From positions 1-48,300 of IMG/VR virus record IMGVR_UViG_3300005253_000062: a stretch of 48,300 nt of DNA; one strand, 5' to 3'. The notes under the pieces are model-generated. The model had not been told where the DNA came from. It saw only the letters and a list, made by a program, of their open reading frames with translations, and did no database searches. Position numbers and translations under genes: made by a program. Shown here in pieces: positions 23,986 to 31,022 of this stretch; position 1 is the stretch's first letter; every line of letters starts with the position of its first letter. This stretch comes from a virus.

Positions 23986-24074
23986 GTGATGTCCGAAACA
24001 GTGAAACAATACGAATTATTAAAGCCCCGCGCAGACTGTTTCGGACGACAGAATTGCCGGGGCTTTTCCTTTTT
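23986..24074 (+). ncRNA. Pseudoknot-terminator small RNA 2
   Basis: A GTCCGAAACAGT (23991-24002), B AAAGCCCCG (24021-24029), A' ACTGTTTCGGAC (24035-24046), B' CGGGGCTTT (24058-24066), then a T-rich tract to 24074. A:A' is a perfect 12 bp and B:B' a perfect 9 bp. B:B' is an intrinsic terminator with A' in its loop. Promoter, order of segments and distance from the start match the other two loci, while the paired sequences differ. About 85 nt long if transcribed alone. Confidence 0.65.
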
Positions 24075-24089
24075 GACAACTGAATAACA

Positions 24090-24156
24090 GCAGAGTAGCA
24101 TAATTGGTAATGCGCGTCTGAAAAGGCGACTTAAGGGTTCGATTCCCGCCTCTGCT
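24090..24156 (+). tRNA. Degenerate tRNA-like sequence (tRNA-Phe remnant?)
   Basis: 67 bases. GCAGAG/CTCTGC acceptor, GCAT/ATGC D stem with AATTGGTA loop, TTCGATT T loop with GGG/CCC stem. The anticodon arm is short (CGTCT-GAAA-AGGCG) and the loop TGAAAA suggests a former GAA anticodon. Too short and mispaired for a normal tRNA, so it is likely a decayed copy or a tRNA mimic. It lies between small RNAs 2 and 3. Confidence 0.5.
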
Positions 24157-24190
24157 CTTGGTATTATAGAAAAAATGTTGAAGAATTATC

Positions 24191-24219
24191 TTGCAATATT
24201 TGAAATAGGAGTGTAGGTT
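24191..24219 (+). promoter_or_regulatory. Candidate promoter of small RNA locus 3
   Basis: TTGCAA (24191-24196), 17 bp, TAGGTT (24214-24219). Weaker than the promoters of loci 1 and 2, but placed the same distance from segment A. TTGCAATAT also occurs in the early promoter candidate at 14597. Confidence 0.45.
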
Positions 24220-24225
24220 GAGCAA

Positions 24226-24319
24226 CATGGACCGAATCAAGATGACAAATTTAATTAAAACTTGCCCCAGGGACGATTTGCCTTCCGCGATTCGGTCCAA
24301 TCCCTGGGGCTTATTTTTT
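24226..24319 (+). ncRNA. Pseudoknot-terminator small RNA 3
   Basis: A TGGACCGAATC (24228-24238), B GCCCCAGGGA (24264-24273), A' GATTCGGTCCA (24289-24299), B' TCCCTGGGGC (24301-24310), then TTATTTTTT. Perfect 11-bp and 10-bp pairings. As in locus 1, A' and B' are one base apart, and the A' to B' junctions are alike (GTCCAATCCCTGG here, GTCCAACTTCCCTGG there). The terminator is among the strongest in the window. Confidence 0.65.
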
Positions 24320-24353
24320 AGACAAATAGCGGTGAATGCTGAAAGAGAGAGCT

Positions 24354-24506
24354 ATGTCTTGGCTTGACAACTCTACAACCCATTGTGCGTCTGAGTCGGT
24401 GCCGTGGGGAGCGTCTGTAAAGAAGAGCGAGTGCCTGCAACACGCCGGACCTGTAGGCTATACTCGTGGACTCAGCGACCGAAGCGAACGACGACGGGCG
24501 ACGTGA
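24354..24506 (+). CDS. Hypothetical protein, 50 residues
   Basis: ATG 24354 after GAGAGAGCT; MSWLDNSTTHCASESVPWGA ... GYTRGLSDRSERRRAT. Short, basic C-terminus, two cysteines. It follows the terminator of small RNA 3 directly. A weak ribosome site makes it moderate. Confidence 0.5.
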   Translation: MSWLDNSTTHCASESVPWGASVKKSECLQHAGPVGYTRGLSDRSERRRAT

Positions 24507-24642
24507 CCGATTAACTATCTTTCAGTCTGAAACCGTGTTCATAGGCGATTATTTCCTCCTAATCGTGGCTAGAAGCTTTCCTGCGCTCACTCCTTAAGGC
24601 TCTATGACCTCTGGGGGTTAGCGCTAATCTTAAGAGGTAAAC
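24507..24642 (+). other. Short structured gap with anti-Shine-Dalgarno-like loop
   Basis: Contains CGATTA-TTTCCTCC-TAATCG, a 6-bp hairpin that shows CCTCC in its loop, and ACCTCT ... AGAGGT around TTAGCGCTAA just before the next gene; the second hairpin can cover that gene's AAGAGGT ribosome site. Confidence 0.45.
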
Positions 24643-24813
24643 TTGTATAAGCACAAGAGTAAAGCTGAGCGTAGGCGATGGTGGTGGAGTCTCACAGACG
24701 ATGAGAGATATGCCATCCAACAGAAGAAAATGGCTCAAAAGCCAAAACGGACGAATTTCGAATCAACTTGCCCTATATTCCCGGTAATTGACTCATCGAA
24801 CCGCAAAGAATGA
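24643..24813 (+). CDS. Hypothetical protein, 56 residues, TTG start
   Basis: TTG 24643 is preceded by AAGAGGT. Sequence MYKHKSKAERRRWWWSLTDD then ERYAIQQKKMAQKPKRTNFE and a short end. Basic, with a WWW cluster. Composition and the ribosome site support coding. The hairpin upstream could regulate it. No family recognised. Confidence 0.6.
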   Translation: MYKHKSKAERRRWWWSLTDDERYAIQQKKMAQKPKRTNFESTCPIFPVIDSSNRKE

Positions 24814-24858
24814 CAAGAACGTATTTCGCTGCGTAAAGAACTGCGTCTAAGGGGAGAT

Positions 24859-25083
24859 ATGGAAACATCAATAATCAAGAGTAGAATCAACTGGTTCTGG
24901 CTGGAAAGATGGATTAAACAGACTGAGGCTATGTCTATTGTGGTATTTAGTGACAATGACCGCGTCGAAGAGGCTATTAAAGTCCTATATGAAGCGCATA
25001 GTTTCCTATTGAACCGCAAAGCACAATTGGAACGGGATTTACATTCCATAGACAGGACCATCCAGCTTATGAGTGAAGGATAA
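24859..25083 (+). CDS. Hypothetical helical protein
   Basis: 74 residues with AAGGGGAGAT upstream: METSIIKSRINWFWLERWIK ... EAIKVLYEAHSFLLNRKAQL, then ERDLHSIDRTIQLMSEG. Mostly helical; the second half has coiled-coil character. Coupled closely to the replication-like gene that follows. No family recognised. Confidence 0.7.
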   Translation: METSIIKSRINWFWLERWIKQTEAMSIVVFSDNDRVEEAIKVLYEAHSFLLNRKAQLERDLHSIDRTIQLMSEG

Positions 25084-25086
25084 CAA

Positions 25087-25488
25087 ATGACCCCACCCAC
25101 AATAGAAGAGGTCCGAGCCTACATTATAGAAATGGACTTCACGACAGTTGATGCTACCGAGTTCGTAGTTAAGCTAACAGCCGACGACTGGTGCAATGGT
25201 AAGGGTAAGTCGTACAAGAACTGGAAGGGCGTTGTCGTAACGTGGCACTATAACAACCTTAGATGGGGTCGGCCCCGCAACTTATGCCGTAAGTGTAAGA
25301 AATACGGGGTCTATCAAGGTGGCGACGATACCGGCCAGCAATACTGGCTATGTGAAGACCACAAGCCCCAGCCGCGAGCCGTCCTACCGGAAGAATTGAC
25401 TGAGAACGTCTTCAAGACCCCGCCCCGGACTATCAATATCCATAACGAGCAATGTAAGCAGATGAAGGATTTGAGATCGCAAAGATAA
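25087..25488 (+). CDS. Protein with replication-protein-like C-terminal motif and zinc ribbon
   Basis: 133 residues. PTIEEVRAYIIEMDFTTVDA followed by DWCNGKGKSYKNWKGVVVTW matches the small helical domain found at the C-terminus of phage replication initiator and helicase-loader proteins (P...EV..Y........D...F...Y...W...G.....W...V..W). A zinc-ribbon-like region follows (CRKCKKYGVYQGGDDTG ... CEDHK). Here the domain stands alone without an initiator body, so it may be a partner or a reduced initiator. It is the only replication-like gene besides the SSB-like one. Confidence 0.6.
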   Translation: MTPPTIEEVRAYIIEMDFTTVDATEFVVKLTADDWCNGKGKSYKNWKGVVVTWHYNNLRWGRPRNLCRKCKKYGVYQGGDDTGQQYWLCEDHKPQPRAVLPEELTENVFKTPPRTINIHNEQCKQMKDLRSQR

Positions 25489-25500
25489 CGGAGAGCAGTT

Positions 25501-25818
25501 ATGAGAGAAGATAGAGTGCCAGATGGAATGCGTGGCGACAGTTCTGCTATAAAATGCCATGAGCAACGAAAGATGCGAACAAGGTGGCATCGGTGGCTCG
25601 GGCAGAAATGTAGGTGGGACAATTCAGTATGGACTGAACTGCTCAATTGTAACTGGATGGGATGGGCCACGACCGTACTGGCCAAGCGTGGGAGTGACCA
25701 CAAGATGAGGGACAAAACCAGGGATGACGTGAAGGAGATTTTTTCATTGGCAATTACGCTGGCTGATTATGACGACTTATTGAGGCTAGATAATTTATTT
25801 GCTGAGACATTGGTATGA
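25501..25818 (+). CDS. Hypothetical protein
   Basis: 105 residues, MREDRVPDGMRGDSSAIKCH ... WHRWLGQKCRWDNSVWTELL ... DYDDLLRLDNLFAETLV. Basic and Trp-rich in the middle, acidic helical end. ATG follows GGAGAGCAGTT. Stop overlaps the next ATG. No family recognised. Confidence 0.65.
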   Translation: MREDRVPDGMRGDSSAIKCHEQRKMRTRWHRWLGQKCRWDNSVWTELLNCNWMGWATTVLAKRGSDHKMRDKTRDDVKEIFSLAITLADYDDLLRLDNLFAETLV

Positions 25819-26048
25819 GTCAAGTTAAAAAATGGGCCGTCACCGGCTTCGCCACGCTCGCTGAGAGCAAGAAGCTCGCCGATAAGGTAATTACTATGCT
25901 TTCTGAGTACGAGGGCAGGCCGGACGAAATGGGGACGCTCAAGCGGTATCTGGACCAGGAGCACAGATACACAGTGGCGCAGGGCCGGGAGATTGATAGT
26001 ATGTGGCAAATATTCACGAAGCCGAAGAAAGCCAGGAGAAAGAAATGA
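25815..26048 (+). CDS. Hypothetical basic protein before the RNA ligase
   Basis: 77 residues, MSQVKKWAVTGFATLAESKK ... GTLKRYLDQEHRYTVAQGRE, tail KPKKARRKK. Helical and basic, so RNA or DNA binding is possible. It overlaps genes on both sides by ATGA and is coupled to the ligase gene. Confidence 0.65.
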   Translation: MSQVKKWAVTGFATLAESKKLADKVITMLSEYEGRPDEMGTLKRYLDQEHRYTVAQGREIDSMWQIFTKPKKARRKK

Positions 26049-26803
26049 GTAAGAAACCACTTGGCCGCAAATCTTATGGAAGCATCCCACACCTGCCCGG
26101 CAGTCGTCGCGGCCCTGGCGATCATGGGTGCGACGAAGGCACGGCTAGAATAGCCACAATAAAGACCCGCGACAAACACGACGTTGTCATCGTTCAAGAA
26201 AAGCTCGACGGCAGTAATGTCGGAGTCTGCAAACTCAACGGAGAAATCATTGCTCTCGGTCGAGCCGGGTACAGGGCCGGAACGTCACCCCACGAACAGC
26301 ATCGAATGTTTGCAGCATGGGTTGGTCGCAATCGTGAACGGTTCGACGGCCTCTTGGTTGAAGGTGAGAGAGTTTGCGGTGAATGGTTGGCTCAAGCTCA
26401 TGGTACGAGATACGACCTGCCACACGAGCCGTTTGTGGCGTTTGATATTATGACTGGGACATCGCGTGTAGTTTATGATGAACTCTATGTCCGTATTCAC
26501 CGCTACGGTTTCATTAAGCCATTCACGATTCACTGTCTCCCAGAAGCCTATGCGATTGACAAGGCTATGGCTGTAGTGCAGGGGGTAAACGTTCACGGTG
26601 CCATTGATCCCGTAGAAGGTTGCGTGTGGCGTGTCGAACGGAATCGGCTCATTGATAAACATTCAGGTAAACGAAAGCAAGTAGTGGATTTCCTCGTTAA
26701 GTACGTTCGGCCTGATAAAGTCGATGGATGTTATTTGCCAGAAGTGAGCGGGAAAGACGCTATCTGGAATTGGAGACCGCAGTCGAGGAAGAAAAATGGC
26801 TAA
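26045..26803 (+). CDS. RNA ligase family protein (Rnl2-like nucleotidyltransferase)
   Basis: 252 residues from ATG 26045 (ATGA overlap). All main motifs are visible: motif I EKLDGSN (52-58, Lys53 the adenylation site), motif III region GEWLAQAHG (112-120), motif IIIa FVAFDIM (130-136), motif IV EGCVWR (191-196), motif V FLVKYVR (216-222). Enzymes of this family seal nicked RNA through an AMP-lysine intermediate, and in phages they repair tRNAs cut by host anticodon nucleases. No polynucleotide kinase gene was seen. Neighbour on the right is a PD-(D/E)XK nuclease; a tRNA is carried elsewhere. Confidence 0.88.
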   Translation: MSKKPLGRKSYGSIPHLPGSRRGPGDHGCDEGTARIATIKTRDKHDVVIVQEKLDGSNVGVCKLNGEIIALGRAGYRAGTSPHEQHRMFAAWVGRNRERFDGLLVEGERVCGEWLAQAHGTRYDLPHEPFVAFDIMTGTSRVVYDELYVRIHRYGFIKPFTIHCLPEAYAIDKAMAVVQGVNVHGAIDPVEGCVWRVERNRLIDKHSGKRKQVVDFLVKYVRPDKVDGCYLPEVSGKDAIWNWRPQSRKKNG

Positions 26804-27521
26804 GACGTTAGATTTACTGGATAGCCCACAGTTATTTGAAGTTGGTCCCGTAGTCGAGACAACAATAGAGCCGCGAAAGGATATGTATGGCGTAATAGGT
26901 TACTGGCCGAAAGGTGGATCGACAAATGGTGGGTTGAAGGTCAATTGTACGAGAGGCGAGTATAGGATGGCTAAAGTGCCGAGTATTATGCTTACAAAGG
27001 GAAAGGGAATAATGGCTAGATATATTACTGAGCATAGAGAATTTCTTACGAGAACCGGCAAGGACAGTCAGTCTGTGGGTGGATTATGGACTGCGTACAC
27101 ACTGAAAAGCAAACGAGAGAGCAGGTTTGCACTATTGCTCGAACACTTAATACGTACCGGCGACGTCATCCAGTGGTGGTATGAGCCGCACAGGTTCCGC
27201 TGTAAGCGACTGTATCGTAATGAGCGGCTATACACACCAGATTTCCTCGTCCATCTCCAAGAGGACGTTTTCGATACCGGAACAAAATCTGTCTGGGTAG
27301 AGGTCAAGGCTAAACTGGACCAGAACGGCAAGACTCGATTCCATTGTCTGTATTCGTCACTCCCGTGGATAAAAGATCGGATGTTGCTGATAGTTGATCG
27401 AGAGCCAACAGGTAATAGTAAGACCGCCAGGCGACAGCGAGTCTTGCAAGATGGATCATTGAGATTTATCCGGCGCGTGCTGTACGCAAATACCTGGTAC
27501 CCAAAGTTCGGGATTAGATAG
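26796..27521 (+). CDS. PD-(D/E)XK nuclease-like protein
   Basis: 241 residues. The catalytic pattern is E in the helix KRESRFALLLEHLIR (about 106-120), YTPDFLV (146-152, Asp149) and WVEVKAK (167-173, Glu169 and Lys171), preceded by QWWYEPHRFRCKR. This is the layout of DUF1064/T7 endonuclease I-like or TnsA-like nucleases, which phages use as Holliday-junction resolvases or host-DNA nucleases. The N-terminal 100 residues are a separate region with no known motif (DMYGVIGYWPKGGSTNG). It overlaps the RNA ligase gene by eight bases. Confidence 0.8.
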   Translation: MAKTLDLLDSPQLFEVGPVVETTIEPRKDMYGVIGYWPKGGSTNGGLKVNCTRGEYRMAKVPSIMLTKGKGIMARYITEHREFLTRTGKDSQSVGGLWTAYTLKSKRESRFALLLEHLIRTGDVIQWWYEPHRFRCKRLYRNERLYTPDFLVHLQEDVFDTGTKSVWVEVKAKLDQNGKTRFHCLYSSLPWIKDRMLLIVDREPTGNSKTARRQRVLQDGSLRFIRRVLYANTWYPKFGIR

Positions 27522-27548
27522 CCCCATAGGGGCGAAAGGAGAATGAAC

Positions 27549-27740
27549 ATGCAAGCGTATCAAGAACGAGTAGTTGAAGAGAAACGAGAGTTGGATGAGA
27601 AGTTGGCCAAGCTGGTCGCATTCCGTCGCACGGACCAATTTATTGGACTGGCCTCGGATGAGCAGTGCCGGATGACTCGTCAGCGTTCATTCATGGAAGG
27701 CTACAGCAAAGTGTTGGGTGAACGCATCGAAGCGTTTTAG
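27549..27740 (+). CDS. Small protein, crAss001_48-related type
   Basis: 63 residues from ATG 27549, seven bases after AAGGAG (ATG 27543 is too close). MQAYQERVVEEKRELDEKLA then KLVAFRRTDQFIGL and GYSKVLGERIEAF fit the common small phage family Y..RV..E...LD.K..KL..F......F..L......L..Q...M..Y...L..RI. Function unknown. A hairpin GCCCC-ATA-GGGGC lies before its ribosome site, and a large GC hairpin follows it (27749-27780). Confidence 0.8.
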   Translation: MQAYQERVVEEKRELDEKLAKLVAFRRTDQFIGLASDEQCRMTRQRSFMEGYSKVLGERIEAF

Positions 27741-27748
27741 CTTCACCC

Positions 27749-27780
27749 GTCCCGGCTGGCCGGTGGATGCTGGCCGGGAC
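27749..27780 (+). promoter_or_regulatory. GC-rich intercistronic hairpin
   Basis: GTCCCGGC pairs with GCCGGGAC, followed by TATTGAAAGGAG instead of a T tract. Similar hairpins before (A)TATTGAAAG occur near 15815 and 17392. Possibly an mRNA stabiliser or processing site. Confidence 0.55.
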
Positions 27781-27799
27781 TATTGAAAGGAGATAATCA

Positions 27800-28012
27800 A
27801 TGAGCTTACTTAAAAATCTGAGCTTATACAAAGAATTACTGGAATTAAAGGAAGACATTGAACATTCATTGAAATACGACTCTAAGGAAGATCGAGAGAT
27901 TAAAATTCCTAATTTCCATCAAAGAGCCGAAAATATAAAAAGCAAATACCGGGGTGTGCCGCTACCGCCCGTACCAAAGCTTTCCATAAGGGCACGATCA
28001 AGAGTAAATTAA
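27800..28012 (+). CDS. Hypothetical protein
   Basis: 70 residues, MSLLKNLSLYKELLELKEDI ... PNFHQRAENIKSKYRGV, Pro-rich basic tail. Strong AAAGGAGATAATCA site. Helical first half. No family recognised. Confidence 0.7.
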   Translation: MSLLKNLSLYKELLELKEDIEHSLKYDSKEDREIKIPNFHQRAENIKSKYRGVPLPPVPKLSIRARSRVN

Positions 28013-28021
28013 GGAGATAAA

Positions 28022-28714
28022 ATGTCAGTAGCACATCACTGCGAAGTATGCGATAAACCAGAGTACGACGACGCCCCGCACAATCATAAGAAGCCGAGCG
28101 AGGGCAGAATCCCATCCGTTGAAGAAATGGAGGGCACCCAACTCCAACACGATATCTCGGACGAAGAGTTCAAGATATTGAATAAGCCCGCCAAAGAGCC
28201 AAGATTTGCAGACACAGAAATTGATTGCACGGTATCGGGTTACGATGGTGATATCACTAAATTACAAGCTGCGAAGCTAATCATCGACCGCCAAGCGGAA
28301 GAGATCGCCCGATACACAAAAACGAACGTGGAACTCATGCGTGAACGCGACACGTTGGCCGAGCAGATTACGAGGCTTGAGAACGGGCAAGAGTTTGCCA
28401 ATGACTTGTATGCCGAGATGAAACAGACTATCGTTGATCTCAATAAAAAAGCCGATACGTTCATGGCGAAATATGATGAACAAGATGCCGAGAATGTGAA
28501 GCAGGCCGAGCAACTCAAAGCCAAGGACGAAGAACTTGAAGAATGGCGCAATAACGAAGCTGCTGTATGCCCGGAAGACGTTGGCTTTGTTGAGTATATT
28601 GCAGCTTTGAATGGAAGACTCAAAGCCAAGGACGACGCAATTAAAGCAGTCCTGACCACAATTGAACTTCCGCCTGATATTGAATTAACTCTCGAACTGG
28701 CCTTGAAAGGATAA
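28022..28714 (+). CDS. Coiled-coil protein with N-terminal zinc-like motif
   Basis: 230 residues. N-terminus HHCEVCDKPEYDDAPHNH has a C-x2-C and several His that could bind zinc. Residues about 75-190 are a coiled coil (AAKLIIDRQAEEIARYTKTN and on), interrupted by CPEDVGF. Such long coiled-coil proteins of phage early regions have no known activity. AAGGAGATAAA before the ATG. Confidence 0.65.
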   Translation: MSVAHHCEVCDKPEYDDAPHNHKKPSEGRIPSVEEMEGTQLQHDISDEEFKILNKPAKEPRFADTEIDCTVSGYDGDITKLQAAKLIIDRQAEEIARYTKTNVELMRERDTLAEQITRLENGQEFANDLYAEMKQTIVDLNKKADTFMAKYDEQDAENVKQAEQLKAKDEELEEWRNNEAAVCPEDVGFVEYIAALNGRLKAKDDAIKAVLTTIELPPDIELTLELALKG

Positions 28715-28716
28715 CG

Positions 28717-29556
28717 ATGCCAACTAAAATCCCCTACGCCCAAAGGAATTGGGAAACAGTCGGCGGCTGCGAGAAGATCAAGTCCGGCTGCAAGAACTGT
28801 TACGCCGTGAACCTCATTCACCGCTTTTCCTGTAACCCAGTTCACAAGGGCCGGTACGAAGGGCTCGTCAAGAACGGCAACTGGACGGGTAAGATCAAGC
28901 TGTTTGACGATAGACTTGAGCAGCCCTTGCGCCGACACATTCCGACGACGTACTTCGTCAATTCGCGCAGTGATCTTTTTCACAAGGACGTGCCGTTCGA
29001 GTTTGTCAAGAAGATGTGGGACGTCACGGCAAAGACGCCTCGGCATACCTACTTGTTCTTTACGAAACGTTGGAGGCGCGCGTTGGAGTTCAGTCAATGG
29101 ATGGCGGGGCATGACGATATTTCGATTGCGGAATGGCCTCGCAACGTCCACCTGTACTTCTCAGCGTCCACTCAGGCCGAGGTCGATGAGGCTGTGCCGA
29201 TTCTATTGCAGATACCCGTTGCCATGGGTGGATTGAGTTATGAACCGGCATTAGGGCCATTGGATATAAGCGAATTTGAAGAGGAAGAGTGGCGGTGTGA
29301 TGGTTGTGGTTACGCAGAGAGGCATTCAGAGTATCGCAACCAACTCGGTCACATAATCGTAGGCTGCGAATCCGGCTCGAACCGTCGCCTCTGCTCCGTC
29401 GAGGACATCAAGAGCGTAGCTGACCAGTGCAAAGACGCCGGAGTGCCCTGCTACGTCAAACAGATCCCCATAGACGGTAAATGCGTCCCTCTCAAAGAGG
29501 ACAATAGAGCAATCTGGCCAGCGTGGGTTGTGCAGGAGATGCCAAATGAAGTATAG
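28717..29556 (+). CDS. DUF5131 (phage Gp37/Gp68-like) protein
   Basis: 279 residues. The family markers are the start RNWETVGGCEKIKSGCKNCY (cysteines and W.P..GC....GC..CYA), YFVNSRSDLFHKDVPFEFV (.V.S.SDLFHE.VP), the middle TYLFFTKR, and C-terminal IIVGCESGSNRR ... DQCKDAGVPCYVKQ. The cysteine layout suggests an iron-sulfur or radical-SAM-like relative, but the family's role is unknown. A cysteine pair insert (CDGCGY, about residue 193) is present. Start is the ATG after AAAGGATAACG. Confidence 0.9.
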   Translation: MPTKIPYAQRNWETVGGCEKIKSGCKNCYAVNLIHRFSCNPVHKGRYEGLVKNGNWTGKIKLFDDRLEQPLRRHIPTTYFVNSRSDLFHKDVPFEFVKKMWDVTAKTPRHTYLFFTKRWRRALEFSQWMAGHDDISIAEWPRNVHLYFSASTQAEVDEAVPILLQIPVAMGGLSYEPALGPLDISEFEEEEWRCDGCGYAERHSEYRNQLGHIIVGCESGSNRRLCSVEDIKSVADQCKDAGVPCYVKQIPIDGKCVPLKEDNRAIWPAWVVQEMPNEV

Positions 29557-29785
29557 AACAAAGCAATCGCGGTTACAGGCAACTATGCGGAAGTTTGTAA
29601 AGGTCCACAAAGTCCACAGTTTTACGACGCAAGAGGTCAGTGCATGGATGATACGTATGGGCTTATTCCCCATACCGAAGAGGGGTGATCCAAAGGAATT
29701 ATGCGAAGAGTGGGAGAGTAATCTCGATTCAATCGGAAAACATAAACTGCCGAACCAAAATATTGTAAGGGAGATGCAAAAATGA
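29546..29785 (+). CDS. Hypothetical basic protein
   Basis: 79 residues from ATG 29546, which overlaps the end of the DUF5131 gene. MKYRTKQSRLQATMRKFVKV ... TTQEVSAWMIRMGLFPIPKR. Residues about 25-60 look like a small helix-turn-helix (TTQEVSAWMIRMGL). Its stop overlaps the next ATG. Possible DNA-binding regulator; unproven. Confidence 0.6.
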   Translation: MKYRTKQSRLQATMRKFVKVHKVHSFTTQEVSAWMIRMGLFPIPKRGDPKELCEEWESNLDSIGKHKLPNQNIVREMQK

Positions 29786-30225
29786 AAGAAACTACTGTTG
29801 ACTGTAGCGTTACAAGTTGGACGTGTTATTGGAAAGAAGGTGCAAGAAATTGTGGATGGTGTACGCATAATCGCAACGTGTCCCAGACATCTAAGCCGAC
29901 GCCAAAAGACCATTATGTGACGCCCGGAAAAAAGGCGGTAGAATTCTTCGAATATCTCATCGACAAGCACAAACTGAGCAAGAAGGCGGCGTTTTCGGTG
30001 ATCTACTTCTTACAAGAGGACACTTGCTGCTTGCCGGATACTATTGAGCAATGCCAATGGTGTGAAGGGCTGTTCGATACTAATTGCGAAGGGATTATCA
30101 TAGGTGCTGAATGGGAGTGGGAGTCTGACGACGTGACAATGGTCATGCCTAAAGAATTTCAGGATTGCTATCACTGTGAATGTGTGCCGTTCAGAGAGTG
30201 TATTCCAAAGGAGCCACAGAAATGA
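29782..30225 (+). CDS. Cysteine-rich hypothetical protein
   Basis: 147 residues with about 14 cysteines, in groups CSVTSWTCYW, CGWCTHN, DTCCLPDTIEQCQWCEG and CYHCECVPFREC. A helical middle (KKAVEFFEYLIDKHKLSKKA) separates them. Probably binds several zinc ions. Overlaps genes at both ends by ATGA. No family recognised. Confidence 0.65.
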   Translation: MKETTVDCSVTSWTCYWKEGARNCGWCTHNRNVSQTSKPTPKDHYVTPGKKAVEFFEYLIDKHKLSKKAAFSVIYFLQEDTCCLPDTIEQCQWCEGLFDTNCEGIIIGAEWEWESDDVTMVMPKEFQDCYHCECVPFRECIPKEPQK

Positions 30226-30563
30226 GGAACATGAGCTTCAGTAAGACGACCGGCCAGGCCCGTGACCGCAGTAAGATAGTGACTCGGCGATGGGGATGGT
30301 GGTTTCTTAAACCCGGCGACAAAGTACAGCAGGTCGAAAAGTGCATGGGACTCAAGTTAGGCGAGAAGGTCAAGAAGATTCACGTCATCGAGATTACCAG
30401 TGTCGGGGAGGAACCACTCGGCGATATTACCGACGACGAATGCGTACGCGAAGGACTGGAATTATTAACAGTCACGGGGTTGCAAGACCTCCTAAGGAGC
30501 ATGAAGCCCAAGAAGTTCAAGGGCGAACATCCAAACCGAATAGAATTCAAGTATGTAGATTAA
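30222..30563 (+). CDS. ASCH-domain protein
   Basis: 113 residues from ATG 30222 (ATGA overlap). MSFSKTTGQARDRSKIVTRR then WWFLKPGDKVQQVEKCMGLK, KIHVIEITSVGEEPLGDI and DECVREGL fit the phage ASCH family (S...T..QI.D..KT.TRR .. W..L..GD....V...GL..GEK....I....V..E.L..I...E...EG). ASCH folds resemble PUA RNA-binding domains and act on RNA or modified nucleosides. Sits with the RNA ligase and DUF5131 in one operon. Confidence 0.85.
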   Translation: MRNMSFSKTTGQARDRSKIVTRRWGWWFLKPGDKVQQVEKCMGLKLGEKVKKIHVIEITSVGEEPLGDITDDECVREGLELLTVTGLQDLLRSMKPKKFKGEHPNRIEFKYVD

Positions 30564-30575
30564 GAGGCCGTCATT

Positions 30576-30735
30576 ATGAGCAAGAAACAGCATCCCCTGC
30601 TTTCCTGAAAGACTGGAATCGCAGAGCAGAGACAGCGATAATATTTGCATGGGCCGAGAATTTATCAAAAGAGATTTGCTATGATGGCAGAACAGGCCGC
30701 AAGGCTAATCACACAAACTCGGGAAAGAGCACAAT
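30576..30735 (+). pseudogene. Possible frameshifted short gene
   Basis: ATG 30576 with GAGG upstream reads MSKKQHPLLS to TGA 30606. A shifted frame continues AFLKDWNRRAETAIIFAWAE and NLSKEICYDG, which looks coding. Joined, this would be a short helical protein overlapping the next gene. Weak case. Confidence 0.35.
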
Positions 30736-31022
30736 CTCGGTATGCTGAATGTGAGACGTGCGAGTATCGCGGGCCGGGGCACGGCATGAATTGTATGGAG
30801 TGCTGCCCTATTGAGACGGAAGCCAAAAGAGATGGGCGCAAAACCGAACTTCGGCCGGGTATAGGCTATTGTGACGATTGCGGAGAGGAACGCTGGCCGC
30901 AGACTTACGTCGGATATGGCATGATGGTCTGTCTTGATTGTCTCACACCAAAGGAAAAGGAGAGCAACCTTGTGGTTGATCCCTCGCCACTCACCATACT
31001 CAGCTACGGAGGTAAGAAATGA
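30681..31022 (+). CDS. Zinc-binding hypothetical protein
   Basis: 113 residues from ATG 30681. MMAEQAARLITQTRERAQSR then a cysteine region CETCEYRGPGHGMNCMECC and a second CDDCGEERWP ... VCLDC. The second part resembles a DksA/TraR-type zinc finger (C..C...I...R), often used by phages to act on RNA polymerase, but the match is partial. Stop overlaps the next ATG. Confidence 0.6.
   Translation: MMAEQAARLITQTRERAQSRYAECETCEYRGPGHGMNCMECCPIETEAKRDGRKTELRPGIGYCDDCGEERWPQTYVGYGMMVCLDCLTPKEKESNLVVDPSPLTILSYGGKK

Noticed and set aside
24073-24101. TTGACA-17-TAGCAT promoter over the tRNA-like sequence
   Set aside because: The -10 lies inside the tRNA-like sequence, so the transcript would lack its 5' end. 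The TTGACA is better explained as part of the boxA-like stretch.
24019-24300. Minus-strand open frame across the small RNA cluster
   Set aside because: It is antisense to the tRNA-like element and terminators, with no ribosome site.
24340-24858. Group I intron in the gap after the small RNAs
   Set aside because: I found no convincing intron core elements, and two small genes with ribosome sites account for most of the stretch.
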